Shown here piece by piece: positions 1 to 7,550 of a stretch of DNA of 64,000 nucleotides. The position numbers were made by a program, and so were the translations under genes. How positions within the stretch are numbered: position 1 is the stretch's first letter; the number at the start of each line of letters is the position of its first letter. Origin of the DNA: Bifidobacterium asteroides (GTDB taxonomy: Bacteria > Actinomycetota > Actinomycetes > Actinomycetales > Bifidobacteriaceae); NCBI RefSeq assembly GCF_003202695.1, contig NZ_QGLL01000001.1:62001-126000 (forward strand), given 5' to 3'. Below the pieces are notes generated by a model. The model did not search any database. It was given only the letters and a program-made list of their open reading frames with translations, and was not told where the DNA came from.

Positions 1-1
1 T

Positions 2-565
2 GCGCACAATTCGAAATGGGTCTATGACGAAGTTGATTATGCGCTCTCCCATGTAATGGGGATACTAATCATTCAATGGCCCGGAAAGCCTAAGCAGGTT
101 CCTGGTAGCGCCGGTCTTCCTCGGCTGATCTTAAAACGGGGTGACATTGTAAAGGACGGACATGGATATGATATCTTCACTCCATCTGCAATCGTGAAAA
201 TCATTGATAAGATAGAAGAAGCTCACGCATACGCGATTGTAAGAAGACGAAAAAACCTTTTAATAGGAATTCAAGAATCTGCCAGAGATACGGGGGCTAG
301 CTGTGTGCCTCTAAAGGATTGGGCGCTGGACATCACTGGTGCAAATAAAAAGCGCTCAATTGTTTGTGTGACGCCGCGGTTGCCGACTTGTGAAGATTTA
401 CAGCATCTAGATAAAATCCGAAACCACATTAATAAAAAGGCATCAGCCCAGCTTGTTCATGCCGCAAGGCATTTAAGTAAGTCGAGAAGAGGCCACCTTA
501 AATGGGTTATTCGCGGTAAGAGACTTGATTTCTTTTCAGAGGACACGATTGGAGGCAAATGGTGA
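2..565 (+). CDS. TIR-domain protein, C-terminal part (5' end outside the window)
   Basis: The frame is open from base 2, so the ATG at 56 is internal and the true start lies upstream of the window. The first visible residues read W-V-Y-D-E-V-D-Y-A-L-S followed by a hydrophobic strand and W-P-G. This matches the helix of TIR domains that carries the catalytic glutamate (compare W-V-x-K-E-I-x-x-A-L-S in SARM1); the candidate Glu is codon 29-31. TIR domains of this kind cleave NAD or make NAD-derived nucleotides, often in anti-phage systems. The remaining ~150 residues are a basic C-terminal extension I do not recognise. The stop overlaps the next start by 7 bp, so the two genes are coupled. Base composition is AT-rich compared with the rest of the window. 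The TIR call rests on a short stretch and is an inference; only the C-terminal part can be judged. Confidence 0.62.
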   Translation, partial: AHNSKWVYDEVDYALSHVMGILIIQWPGKPKQVPGSAGLPRLILKRGDIVKDGHGYDIFTPSAIVKIIDKIEEAHAYAIVRRRKNLLIGIQESARDTGASCVPLKDWALDITGANKKRSIVCVTPRLPTCEDLQHLDKIRNHINKKASAQLVHAARHLSKSRRGHLKWVIRGKRLDFFSEDTIGGKW

Positions 566-1329
566 ATACAGTTACTAACGATTTGAACAATCGGTTATCA
601 GATTCGACTATTTTTATTTCCGCCAGCATTCCAGATCCGGAACGATGGAAGGGAAGCTTTGACCGTCTCGGGATAACTGATGCTGTGGTTGCGGTAGCGC
701 GTGCTGTTCTCCAAAATGGCGGCAAATTAGTTACTGCAGCACATCCAACGATTGCACCTTTACTTCTTTATGTTGCTACGGAGCACTTAGGAAAGTATAA
801 AATTGCTACGGAGCAATTAGGAGAGAGTGACACTGCTACGGAGCAGCCAGAAGAGAGTGACACTGCTACGGAGCAGCCAGAAGAGCGCGATCAGCGAATT
901 ATTGTTTATCAATCGAGAGCTTTCGAAGACGTTTTGCCTGTCGAGACAAAGAGATACCAGGATAAAGGAATAGGCGAGATTAACTGGACAGATCGAATTG
1001 GTGATGAGCCGCCGGACCCGAAATTCGCGCCCAGAAGTCTAAAAAAAATGCGTTGTCAGATGCTGACAGAATCAAAGCCGGTTGCAGCGGTTTTTATTGG
1101 CGGGATGAAAGGCATATCCGATGAATACAACTTGTTTCATAAGTTATACCGGGCCGCGCCAGTATATGCTTTCAGCCGACCTGGAGGAGAGGCAAGAAAA
1201 CTAGTTGGTAAGTCACCAGAGAAGCTACAACCAGAACTAGCCAAAAGCGATGTTTACTCTACGTTGGCGCGATATATTGTTAATGATATAGCGTCTAAAG
1301 TGTCTAAATCTGCTGAACCGTCTAAGTAG
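559..1329 (+). CDS. SLOG-domain protein (nucleotide-binding Rossmann-like), partner of the TIR gene
   Basis: 256 residues. The start ATG lies inside the end of the upstream gene and is preceded by GGAGG at 551-555. The N-terminus has the strand I-F-I-S-A-S-I-P-D-P, then a helix and G-G-K-L-V-T-A-A-H-P. The C-terminal half has the strand P-V-A-A-V-F-I-G-G-M-K-G-I followed by an acidic helix, and later P-V-Y-A-F-S-R-P-G-G. This is the pattern of SLOG (SMF/DprA-LOG) proteins, which bind nucleotide ligands and are found in conflict systems; ThsA of Thoeris is a known example, where SLOG senses a TIR-made signal. Here SLOG stands alone, without SIR2 or membrane effector. Residues 73-112 are four copies of a 10-residue repeat inserted between the helix and the R-I-I-V-Y-Q-S strand. 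Role by inference: sensor or effector for the neighbouring TIR enzyme. The SLOG subfamily is not certain. Confidence 0.72.
   Translation: MVNTVTNDLNNRLSDSTIFISASIPDPERWKGSFDRLGITDAVVAVARAVLQNGGKLVTAAHPTIAPLLLYVATEHLGKYKIATEQLGESDTATEQPEESDTATEQPEERDQRIIVYQSRAFEDVLPVETKRYQDKGIGEINWTDRIGDEPPDPKFAPRSLKKMRCQMLTESKPVAAVFIGGMKGISDEYNLFHKLYRAAPVYAFSRPGGEARKLVGKSPEKLQPELAKSDVYSTLARYIVNDIASKVSKSAEPSK
775..894 (+). repeat. Four in-frame 30-bp tandem repeats inside the SLOG gene
   Basis: Units at 775-804, 805-834, 835-864 and 865-894 all begin GCTACGGAGCA. Each encodes ten residues of the type A-T-E-(H/Q)-(L/P)-(G/E)-(K/E)-x-D-x. Units 2-4 share most bases; unit 1 and the end of unit 4 are more diverged. 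Thirty bases is a multiple of three, so copy-number change keeps the frame. Confidence 0.95.
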
Positions 1330-1368
1330 TCTAATGTGTTTAAAGCACCTAGAGTGCCTAAAGCGGGC
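1291..1368 (+). repeat. Degenerate TCTAAA-type repeat running across the SLOG stop codon
   Basis: The end of the SLOG gene contains repeated (G/A)(C/T)GTCTAAA units giving S-K and P-S-K pairs. The same pattern (F-K, P-R, P-K) continues in frame after the TAG at 1327-1329 until the next TAG at 1369-1371. The present stop may have cut a slightly longer repetitive tail. The units are imperfect. Confidence 0.4.
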
Positions 1369-1422
1369 TAGTCTCCCAATGGCGCAGATTGATGCCTTTT
1401 GCAGGATAAGCGTATGGGTTAA

Positions 1423-1842
1423 AAGAGAACTTATAGTTTCCTTAAGGTTGTCCTATGGATCGTGGGCGCTCATGGTGGTTCAGGTGAGAGTTCAATCGTT
1501 CACCTGAATAAGAGCTGGTGTGAGGCTGAGCACACTTCCCCGGCCGGTCAACTTACAATTATACGTTGCCGGACAGACGCATACGATTCGACTTGTCGTC
1601 GAATGTCTCTGCAGCAGGCATTAGCTGATGTCGCTGGCGGCGCTCAAGTATTAGCGCTGACTCTTGTGGGTGATAGTTCTGCCAAGTTAACCGGATCTCT
1701 TTTATCTTTGCGTCAATCCGCTGGATGGTTAATAGCGTTTATTCTTTATAAGCCGGTTGCAGCCACTATCTATGCCATCTGTTTCAGTATGAATTCGGGT
1801 AGAGCATTCGGCACTACAGAAGGTCAGGCATCCGGTTATTAG
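1423..1842 (+). pseudogene. Degraded DUF6668-like gene of an integrative element
   Basis: The frame is open from 1423, but the first start codon is GTG at 1462, in the middle of a conserved motif: L-W-I-V precedes G-A-H-G-G-S-G-E-S. That glycine-rich P-loop-like start, followed by a R-T-D-A segment, A-x-x-V-A-G-G and T-L-V-x-D-x-x-A-K-L, follows the pattern of DUF6668 proteins carried by actinobacterial integrative conjugative elements, as I remember the family. After about residue 90 the expected ending is lost and the reading drifts. No ribosome-binding site precedes the GTG. I therefore call it a remnant. The family assignment is from memory and is moderately secure; the link to conjugation is inference from the family and from the integrase remnant downstream. 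Confidence 0.5.
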
Positions 1843-2399
1843 TTGGGTTTGCTTTCATGATTATGGCGCTATTTGCTCTTCCTGCGCTATGGTATGTTTA
1901 GCCGTCACAAAGACGAATCGGGCTGCTATCCGAATCGTAAATGGGTCGATAGCAGTCTGGGCGTAGTGGACCAACAAGATCTGGCCGATTGAATCAGTGA
2001 GCTAGTGGAAGGCTCCTATCTTACAGGACTACCCAGTGGCCGGAACTCCCATGCCTCTGTTCTCTCGATCAATTCATCATATTGAAAAGCCGTCAACGTT
2101 GGTGTGCTTAGCTATGCGAATGAACAGCATTGGATAAGTGACAATGTGGCAGGAAGGCCAAGATCCAAAAATAATCAGCAATGGTCAATATCAAGTGTTT
2201 CTTATTGTTTCAGAGGTCTAGGAACTAGCAAATACTACAGTGTAAATCGGTACAAAGGTTGAGGGTTGTCTTATCCTTTTCTGACTTATACAGGTTGCAG
2301 GATCGGTGGATCCTTTGCACTACGAATTTGGGATAATCTTCTGGACGATGGCAGAGCCAGAATCAATTGGGCATGAGATGAAGCAAGAATCGGCATATG
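1843..2399. other. Decayed island DNA without an intact gene
   Basis: AT-rich stretch with stop codons in all frames and only very short open stretches (for example a hydrophobic 14-residue reading from ATG 1857). It lies between two mobile-element remnants and is probably eroded element DNA. I see no RNA gene, inverted repeat or promoter I can defend. Confidence 0.5.
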
Positions 2400-2811
2400 G
2401 TATGGATGCTCCCAAAACGGGAATCCCAGAACTATAGCGATCTCAGTTTTCACCCCATACTAACGGTGCGGCAGATGTGCTTAGGGCGTCTGGGTACTGA
2501 TTATACGTGCAGCGCCGGAATATATTTGGATATTTGGTCATAACTGATATACACGAATCTGACTCTTTGGCATTTGAGCGGTGGGCATGCACGAGAGCCA
2601 TGATTGAGCATTCGCTTTGTGCCGTGCACGCACCAAACATAGTGATTGCGAGCGGAGCCGATGCGAAGACCCCCTTCACTTTCAGTCAATCCACGCAAGC
2701 GTCACCGAGACCCTGAACACATTTAGTGCCATGTGGCCTGAAAGGCTGGGAGAGGTGGCGAACGCTGTGAACCAGGCAAGGTCTGCGGCCATCGTGTCCA
2801 ATCGTGTCTGA
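2400..2811 (+). pseudogene. Tyrosine recombinase (integrase) remnant, C-terminal end, frameshifted
   Basis: In one frame (read around 2630-2680) the translation contains I-V-I-A-S-G-A-D-A-K-T. In the next frame it continues H-A-S-V-T-E-T-L-N-T-F-S-A-M-W-P-E and ends at TGA 2809-2811. Joined, these give the standard end of phage and ICE integrases: A-S-G-A-D-x-K-T, then G-H-A-S-V-T-E-T-L-N-T-Y-S-H-x-W-P-E. The frame change lies at about 2670-2690, and the catalytic Tyr position reads Phe. The Arg-His box upstream is not recognisable. The gene is dead, but it sits just before tRNA-Ala with its end facing the tRNA 3' end, the usual place for an integrase that used that tRNA as attachment site. 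The left boundary is approximate. Confidence 0.62.
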
Positions 2812-2870
2812 ACGACCAAACCCGGAAAAGCAAAAAGCCCTGAAAACTCAATGTTTCCAAAGCAATAAAG

Positions 2871-2943
2871 TGGAGCTAGCCGGATTCGAACCGGCGACCC
2901 TCTGCTTGCAAAGCAGATGCGCTACCAGCTGCGCCATAGCCCC
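2871..2943 (-). tRNA. tRNA-Ala (anticodon TGC)
   Basis: The reverse complement folds as a standard tRNA: acceptor GGGGCTA pairs with TAGCTCC and discriminator A, the T arm carries GGTTCGAATCC, and the anticodon loop reads CTTTGCAAG, giving anticodon TGC. CCA is not encoded. Its 3' end faces the decayed island, so it is the likely attachment site. It lies 37 bp downstream of tRNA-Ile and is probably co-transcribed with it. Confidence 0.95.
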
Positions 2944-2980
2944 ATGAATGTGAAAGAACTTCAACCGCGCAAGAAATGCG

Positions 2981-3054
2981 TGGGCCTGGGAGGACTTGAA
3001 CCTCCGACCTCATCCTTATCAGGGATGCGCTCTAACCAGCTGAGCTACAGGCCC
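2981..3054 (-). tRNA. tRNA-Ile (anticodon GAT)
   Basis: The reverse complement gives acceptor GGGCCTG paired with CAGGCCC plus discriminator A, a D arm AGCTCAGCTGG, anticodon loop CTGATAAG (anticodon GAT) and T arm GGTTCAAGTCC. It is the first gene of a tRNA-Ile/tRNA-Ala pair read on the minus strand, here outside any rRNA operon. Confidence 0.95.
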
Positions 3055-3149
3055 ATGCCATGTGACCGAAGAATCACACAAATGGATAGCTTACCATAGC
3101 GTCCTCTCAAGTCAATCTCGGCGGCGTCGCGTCGCGTCTTGACGGAAGA

Positions 3150-3767
3150 ATGGGGGTCATGAGGCGGAAACGGCGTACGGAACCAGTCCGGTCGGAGCGG
3201 TTGGAGGTCGGTGGCGAGACTGTTCTGGTCATCAGAAAGCGGATCGCCAACGTCTATCTGCGCGTCAAGCCACCTGACGGCCATCTTGAGGTGACGGCGC
3301 CTTTGAAGCTTTGCGATGACCAGATCCGTGCCTTTATCGACGGCAAGCGCCGCTGGATCGCAACCACTAGAGAACGTCTGGCCCGTTCGCGCGATGTCTA
3401 CGCCCGACCCGGAGCCGATGGTCAGCTGCCGCCAGAGCGGTCCGAGGCCGAAGCTAAGAGAATTCTCCGGGAGAGGCTGCCGACTCTGCTTGATCGGTGG
3501 GTCCCCGTGGTGGGTCGCCGGCCTGAGCGCATCAGTCTGCGGAAGATGAAAACCCGCTGGGGCTCCTGCACCCCTGCCACTGCCAGCATCCGGCTCAACA
3601 CTGACCTGGCTTGGCTGGATCCTGAGCTGCTGGAGTACGTGCTGGTCCACGAGCTGACCCACCTCTACGAGCATGGTCACGGCCCTGGCTTCCGTGCGCG
3701 GATGGATCGCTATATGCCCGACTGGACCGAGCGCCGTCGTCGGCTCAACCGTTATCTGGCTTTGTGA
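3150..3767 (+). CDS. YgjP-like (M48-type, DUF45) metal-dependent peptidase
   Basis: 205 residues, about the usual length of the family. The zinc motif H-E-L-T-H sits at residues 167-171 and is followed by Y-E-H-G-H-G-P-G-F, which supplies the third ligand. Before it is the conserved M-K-T-R-W-G-S-C box, and the N-terminal half has the typical R-I-A-N-V-Y-L-R-V and L-E-V-T-A-P strands. Members are cytosolic putative metalloproteases of poorly known substrate, often near restriction genes; none is next to it here. Start chosen at ATG 3150; ATG 3159 in the same frame is an alternative. It is transcribed away from the tRNA pair and no operon partner follows. Confidence 0.85.
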   Translation: MGVMRRKRRTEPVRSERLEVGGETVLVIRKRIANVYLRVKPPDGHLEVTAPLKLCDDQIRAFIDGKRRWIATTRERLARSRDVYARPGADGQLPPERSEAEAKRILRERLPTLLDRWVPVVGRRPERISLRKMKTRWGSCTPATASIRLNTDLAWLDPELLEYVLVHELTHLYEHGHGPGFRARMDRYMPDWTERRRRLNRYLAL

Positions 3768-4223
3768 CCCCAGAGGCTTAGATATCTGAAGCTATGACTT
3801 CCGGAGCCAAGAACTCCATGTGAGTCCTGAACTTGTGCACTGTGAGCTTGTAAATTATGAACCTACGGCATGCTGATGATTCCGCGCCCGAACCCCTGCT
3901 GGGTCTTCTGGTGTGAAGTTGGATTGGCTTTGGATGCGTCCTGTCTACCCTGATCCAACTTGACTATACGTTCTGATTCAGCCCGATTTGACTTTGCTCT
4001 GTTCTGACTCAGCCAATCTGTTTTAGATTCGTGCTGATCCTACTCAGGGCTGGTGCAATGCGCCACATTCGTCTTCGAAGACAGGAGGGAGACTGCCGCA
4101 GCCCATGCTGGTGCGCTAGCGTTGAGGCATAGGGGCGGTCTGCAGCAGTTGGGTAGCGTCCCTGCGACCGGAAGACGCTTGTGGAGTCGATCCGAGGCAA
4201 TCAATCATGAAGGAGCGGACAAG
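3768..4223. other. Long intergenic stretch, possible leader of the SDR gene
   Basis: No gene is supported. It holds an imperfect 13-bp direct repeat, TTCTGA(T/C)TCAGCC, at 3971-3983 and 4002-4014, and a perfect 12-bp palindrome GTCTTCGAAGAC at 4071-4082. The part from about 4040 to 4200 is GC-rich with several short self-complementary segments and could be a structured 5' leader, but I recognise no known riboswitch. Confidence 0.3.
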
Positions 4224-4991
4224 ATGACGGAATCTCAGAAGACAATCAAGCGCGCCGTGGTGACCGGTGCCTCCAGCGGCATTGGCCAGGCTAGCGCGCA
4301 GGCCCTGGTGGACAAGGGCTGGAAGGTGGTCGGCCTGGCTCGACGCGAGGACAAGCTCAAGGCCTTGGCCGACCAGCTGGGTCAGCACTTCACCTATGAG
4401 GTCTGCGATGTGACTGACGAGGAGTCAACACAGGCGGCCGTCGATGCTGTGCTTAAGGGCGGGCCGGTCAAGGCTCTGGTCAACTGTGCAGGTGCAGCCT
4501 TCGGAAAGGATCCGGTGGCTACTTCCAGCCTGGACGACTGGCGCGGCATGTACGAGCTGAACGTCATCGGCACCCTGCGGGTCGTCCAGAAGCTGCTCCC
4601 GGCCCTGCAAGAGTCGGAGGGTACGGTCCTGGTCATCTCCTCGACGGCAGGCATTGAGCCCTACGAGGGCGGCGGCGGTTACTGCGCCTCCAAGGCGGCG
4701 GAACGAGTCATGGCCCGCATTCTGCGGCTGGAGCTGATTGGTCAGCCGGTGCGCGTGGTCGACATCGCCCCTGGCTTGGTCCACACCGATGAGTTCTCCC
4801 TGAAGCGCTTCGGCGGGGATAGCGACCGGGCTGATGCGGTCTACGCCGGGGTGCCCGACCCGTTGACCGCCGACGATATTGCCGGATGTGTCACCTGGGC
4901 CCTGGAGCAGCCCGACACCGTGGACATCGACCAGATTGTGGTCCGTCCCCGGGCCGAGGGCTCCTACACCAAGCTCTACCGTCGCAGCTGA
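4224..4991 (+). CDS. Short-chain dehydrogenase/reductase (SDR)
   Basis: 255 residues from ATG 4224, which has AAGGAGCGG at 4210-4218; the open frame runs further upstream but without a good start. The classical SDR parts are in order: T-G-A-S-S-G-I-G at residues 14-21 (dinucleotide binding), N-C-A-G in place of N-N-A-G, the catalytic Ser near 139, and Y-C-A-S-K with Tyr 153 and Lys 157. The A-R-R after strand 2 favours NADP(H). The C-terminus carries the D-I-A-P-G-L-V segment. Closest overall to YdfG-type serine/3-hydroxy acid dehydrogenases, which oxidise small hydroxy acids, but the substrate cannot be read from the sequence. Monocistronic; the next gene is convergent. Confidence 0.85.
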   Translation: MTESQKTIKRAVVTGASSGIGQASAQALVDKGWKVVGLARREDKLKALADQLGQHFTYEVCDVTDEESTQAAVDAVLKGGPVKALVNCAGAAFGKDPVATSSLDDWRGMYELNVIGTLRVVQKLLPALQESEGTVLVISSTAGIEPYEGGGGYCASKAAERVMARILRLELIGQPVRVVDIAPGLVHTDEFSLKRFGGDSDRADAVYAGVPDPLTADDIAGCVTWALEQPDTVDIDQIVVRPRAEGSYTKLYRRS

Positions 4992-5065
4992 GTCTGGAGT
5001 AGGGGGGCAATTCTGTGGGGAACCACGGCTGGCATGGGCTGATTCTGACGGGGATGAGTCTTGTG

Positions 5066-6637
5066 TCAGGACGAGACGCGCCTGGCTGACCGTAGCCGAC
5101 CAGGAATGGTCCCGACGGCCACGATGAGCACGGACAGGACTGACCCTGCCAGCACGCCCAGCAAAGCTGAGTCCAGGTGAGGGGATCCAGCGAAGGCAAG
5201 GTTGGCGATCAGGAAAGACATGGTGAAGCCGATTCCACAAAGCTGGCAGAGACCTATCATGTTCCCGGCCGTGGAGCCGGCCGGTCGCAGCAACCCAAGA
5301 TGACCTGCCAGGACCAGCATGGTCAGGATCCCTAGGGGTTTGCCCAAGGCCAATCCCAGCGTGGCGCCCAGAAAGACCCTGTCGGTCAGCAGTCCGAGTC
5401 CTAGCTGATCCAGGGAGATGGACAGCGAGAAGAAGGCGAAAAGGGGCAGGATCACCAAGGCGCTCAAAGGGGTCAGCAGGTGATCCAGCTTTTCGGCAGG
5501 CGATGATTTCCGACCGTAATCCGTCTCAGTCTCAGTTGTCTCAGTCCCAGCTGGTTTGGCATCAGCGGGGTTGGTTCTGGTCGACTCTGTCCCGGCTGGT
5601 TCTGCCCAGGTCGGTCTGTGCTCGGCTGGCGCAGTTCTGTTTGGCGCAGTATTGGCCGAAGACTCTGCTGCTTCCGCTTCTGTTGCGTCCGTTCCTGCAT
5701 CGTTCGGCTTGGTGACAGGGGTCAATAGTCCCATCGCTACTCCTGCCAGCACAGGGTGGATTCCAGCCTTGAAGAGGCCGTACCAGGCCAGTAGACCGCC
5801 CGAAAGAGCGCCCAGCAGGCAGATCGGCATCAAGGGTCGCCAAATCTGGGCGGAACGGTTCGCCGCTCGGACCAGCAATGTCCAGACCATAAGGCCGACT
5901 AGGCAGACTGGCAGCCAGCCCGGTTGTCCCGAGCTGGAGTAGCCCAGAGCTATCAGCAGGACGCCGATCAGGTCGTCGAAGATGGCCAGAGTCATTAAAA
6001 AGGCCTGCAGGGCGGGCCCGGCCTTGGGCAGGAGCAGTTGTAGAGCTGCCAGAGAGAAGGCTACATCGGTGGCCGTTGGGACGGCCCAGCCACGCAACCC
6101 GGTAGGGGAGCCTTGGTTGAGCAGGCAGTAGATCAGAATTGGAACGGCCACACCGCCCAGAGCGGCCAGCATGGGCAGCAGGACCTGCCTGTGGTCGCGC
6201 AGAGTGCCCGTGGCAGCCTCCTGGCGCAGGTCAAGGCCCATGGTCAGGAAGAATATGGTCAGCAGCCCGTCCTGTATCCAATCCTTCAGGGGCAGGTTGA
6301 GCCCGCCCGGCAGGTCCAGAGGAACCCAAGCGGCCAGAGCGTTCAGCCCCGGTCCGGTTTCTGGCAGATTGGCAAGGATCAGCCCGGCTAAGGCGCATAC
6401 CATCATGAATAGGCCGGTGATCCGATCGTTTTCTGCCAAAGATGACAGGACGGCGAAGAAGTTCAAGGAATGAAGTCGGTTATGCTGATCCCTGTTAGAT
6501 CCGTCCAGCCCATGTCGGGGATTTGATGGCTGGTTATTTGATGGTTTGGAATCCAAAGGTTTGGGATTCTGTTGCGAATTCGAATCGTCACAATCCTGAC
6601 GACGTCTATTGACTGGGAATGTGGGCGTGGGCGACAT
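5066..6637 (-). CDS. nhaA: Na+/H+ antiporter NhaA with a hydrophilic insertion
   Basis: 523 residues from ATG 6637, which is preceded by AGGAG. The frame is open to ATG 6697, but that start has no ribosome-binding site. Eleven to twelve membrane segments follow a ~65-residue polar N-terminus. The family signatures A-T-D-V-A-F and I-F-D-D-L-I (the Asp pair of the ion site, in a V/I variant) are present. NhaA exchanges protons for sodium at the inner membrane and helps pH and salt balance. Oddity: residues ~309-379 form an extra Thr/Glu/Ala/Pro-rich, low-complexity loop (T-E-T-T-E-T-E-T) between membrane segments, where the family normally has a short connection. It stands alone, convergent with the SDR gene. 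Confidence 0.88.
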   Translation of the reverse strand: MSPTPTFPVNRRRQDCDDSNSQQNPKPLDSKPSNNQPSNPRHGLDGSNRDQHNRLHSLNFFAVLSSLAENDRITGLFMMVCALAGLILANLPETGPGLNALAAWVPLDLPGGLNLPLKDWIQDGLLTIFFLTMGLDLRQEAATGTLRDHRQVLLPMLAALGGVAVPILIYCLLNQGSPTGLRGWAVPTATDVAFSLAALQLLLPKAGPALQAFLMTLAIFDDLIGVLLIALGYSSSGQPGWLPVCLVGLMVWTLLVRAANRSAQIWRPLMPICLLGALSGGLLAWYGLFKAGIHPVLAGVAMGLLTPVTKPNDAGTDATEAEAAESSANTAPNRTAPAEHRPTWAEPAGTESTRTNPADAKPAGTETTETETDYGRKSSPAEKLDHLLTPLSALVILPLFAFFSLSISLDQLGLGLLTDRVFLGATLGLALGKPLGILTMLVLAGHLGLLRPAGSTAGNMIGLCQLCGIGFTMSFLIANLAFAGSPHLDSALLGVLAGSVLSVLIVAVGTIPGRLRSARRVSS

Positions 6638-6749
6638 AATGCTCCTGGTCGGGCGGGTAGGGTTCGGTCTTCCATGGCCGACCAGTCTTCCCGGCATGAG
6701 GCGGCGCCCGGCCGTCTCCCAAAGGTCAATTCTATCTCGTTCAAAGAGT

Positions 6750-6794
6750 TATGCCAGCGGCCCCGCACCTTTACGATGCAAGGCCGCTGGCATA
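6750..6794. terminator. Perfect 13-bp stem-loop between dps and nhaA
   Basis: TATGCCAGCGGCC at 6750-6762 pairs with 6782-6794 around a 19-base loop. It lies ~58 bp after the dps stop. The run of T expected after a rho-independent terminator is weak on both strands, so it may instead be an RNA-processing or attenuator hairpin. Confidence 0.5.
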
Positions 6795-6851
6795 CCGCCT
6801 GTCAGGGCGACGATGAGCTCTCAGAACTCAGTAATCGAGTGACTCAGTAAC

Positions 6852-7331
6852 TCAGAACAGATGGCTGCGCATGAACCACTGGAAGTGCTCCAGCTCCTGC
6901 ACGTGATCCTGCACGATGTTGGAGCTGATGACGTCCAGGTCGTCCAGCTCCTTGATGGCCTCGCGATCGCGCTTGATGAAGGTGGTGTAGTAGGTGTCCA
7001 GGGCCTTCAGGTAGTCCAAAGCATCCTGGCGGCCGGTCATGGTGATGCCATCCCAGTCGCGGTTCTTCATGATGTCGTCGGGACGTCCGGCGGGGGAGCC
7101 GCCCAGAGTGGCGATGCGCTCTGCGGTCTCGTCGGCCATGTTCAGCACCGAATCGACTTCGGGGTCCATCATCTCGTGGATGCCGATGAATTCCTTGCCC
7201 TTCATGTTCCAGTGGGCGTGCTTGAGAATCAGGGCAGTCTCCTGTTCCTGGCTCAGACGGCTCTGCAGGATGGCGATGACCTTTTCGCTGGTCGCTTCGT
7301 CGAGTCCCGGTACGGTGAAGTTCAATGCCAT
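6852..7331 (-). CDS. dps: Dps-family ferritin-like DNA-protection protein
   Basis: 159 residues, normal for Dps. The ferroxidase ligands are all present with exact family spacing: His 40, His 52, Asp 67 and Glu 71, in H-W-N-M-K-G and A-D-E-T-A-E-R-I. Dps forms a 12-subunit shell that oxidises Fe(II) with H2O2 and stores it as mineral, limiting Fenton damage. There is no long Lys-rich N-terminus, so direct DNA binding is less certain. The ATG at 7331 follows AAGGAGCG. Monocistronic. Together with ahpC and the AhpF-like gene it forms the local oxidative stress set. Confidence 0.93.
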   Translation of the reverse strand: MALNFTVPGLDEATSEKVIAILQSRLSQEQETALILKHAHWNMKGKEFIGIHEMMDPEVDSVLNMADETAERIATLGGSPAGRPDDIMKNRDWDGITMTGRQDALDYLKALDTYYTTFIKRDREAIKELDDLDVISSNIVQDHVQELEHFQWFMRSHLF

Positions 7332-7550
7332 AATCGCTCCTTAGATTATGAAATCATGCCTATGACCGGGTCAAGCCCGGCCCTGTATCTCCAGACTAGA
7401 GGAAAAGGCAAGGAAACGCTTGGATTTTGCGCGAATCATCCAGTGATATCGTTCACTGACCATTCGCTACGCTGACAGTCATTTTTCCTTGACTGGCATG
7501 AGCGGCGGCCGCCGGCTGACTGTAAGCCGAGCACAGGCTAGAGGAGATAG

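Noticed and set aside
775-894. Possible CRISPR array
   Set aside because: The units are directly adjacent, with no unique spacers, and encode protein in frame.
1462-1842. Intact new gene of 126 codons
   Set aside because: The only start codon falls inside a conserved motif, no ribosome-binding site is present, and the C-terminal half has lost the family pattern, so I call it a remnant.
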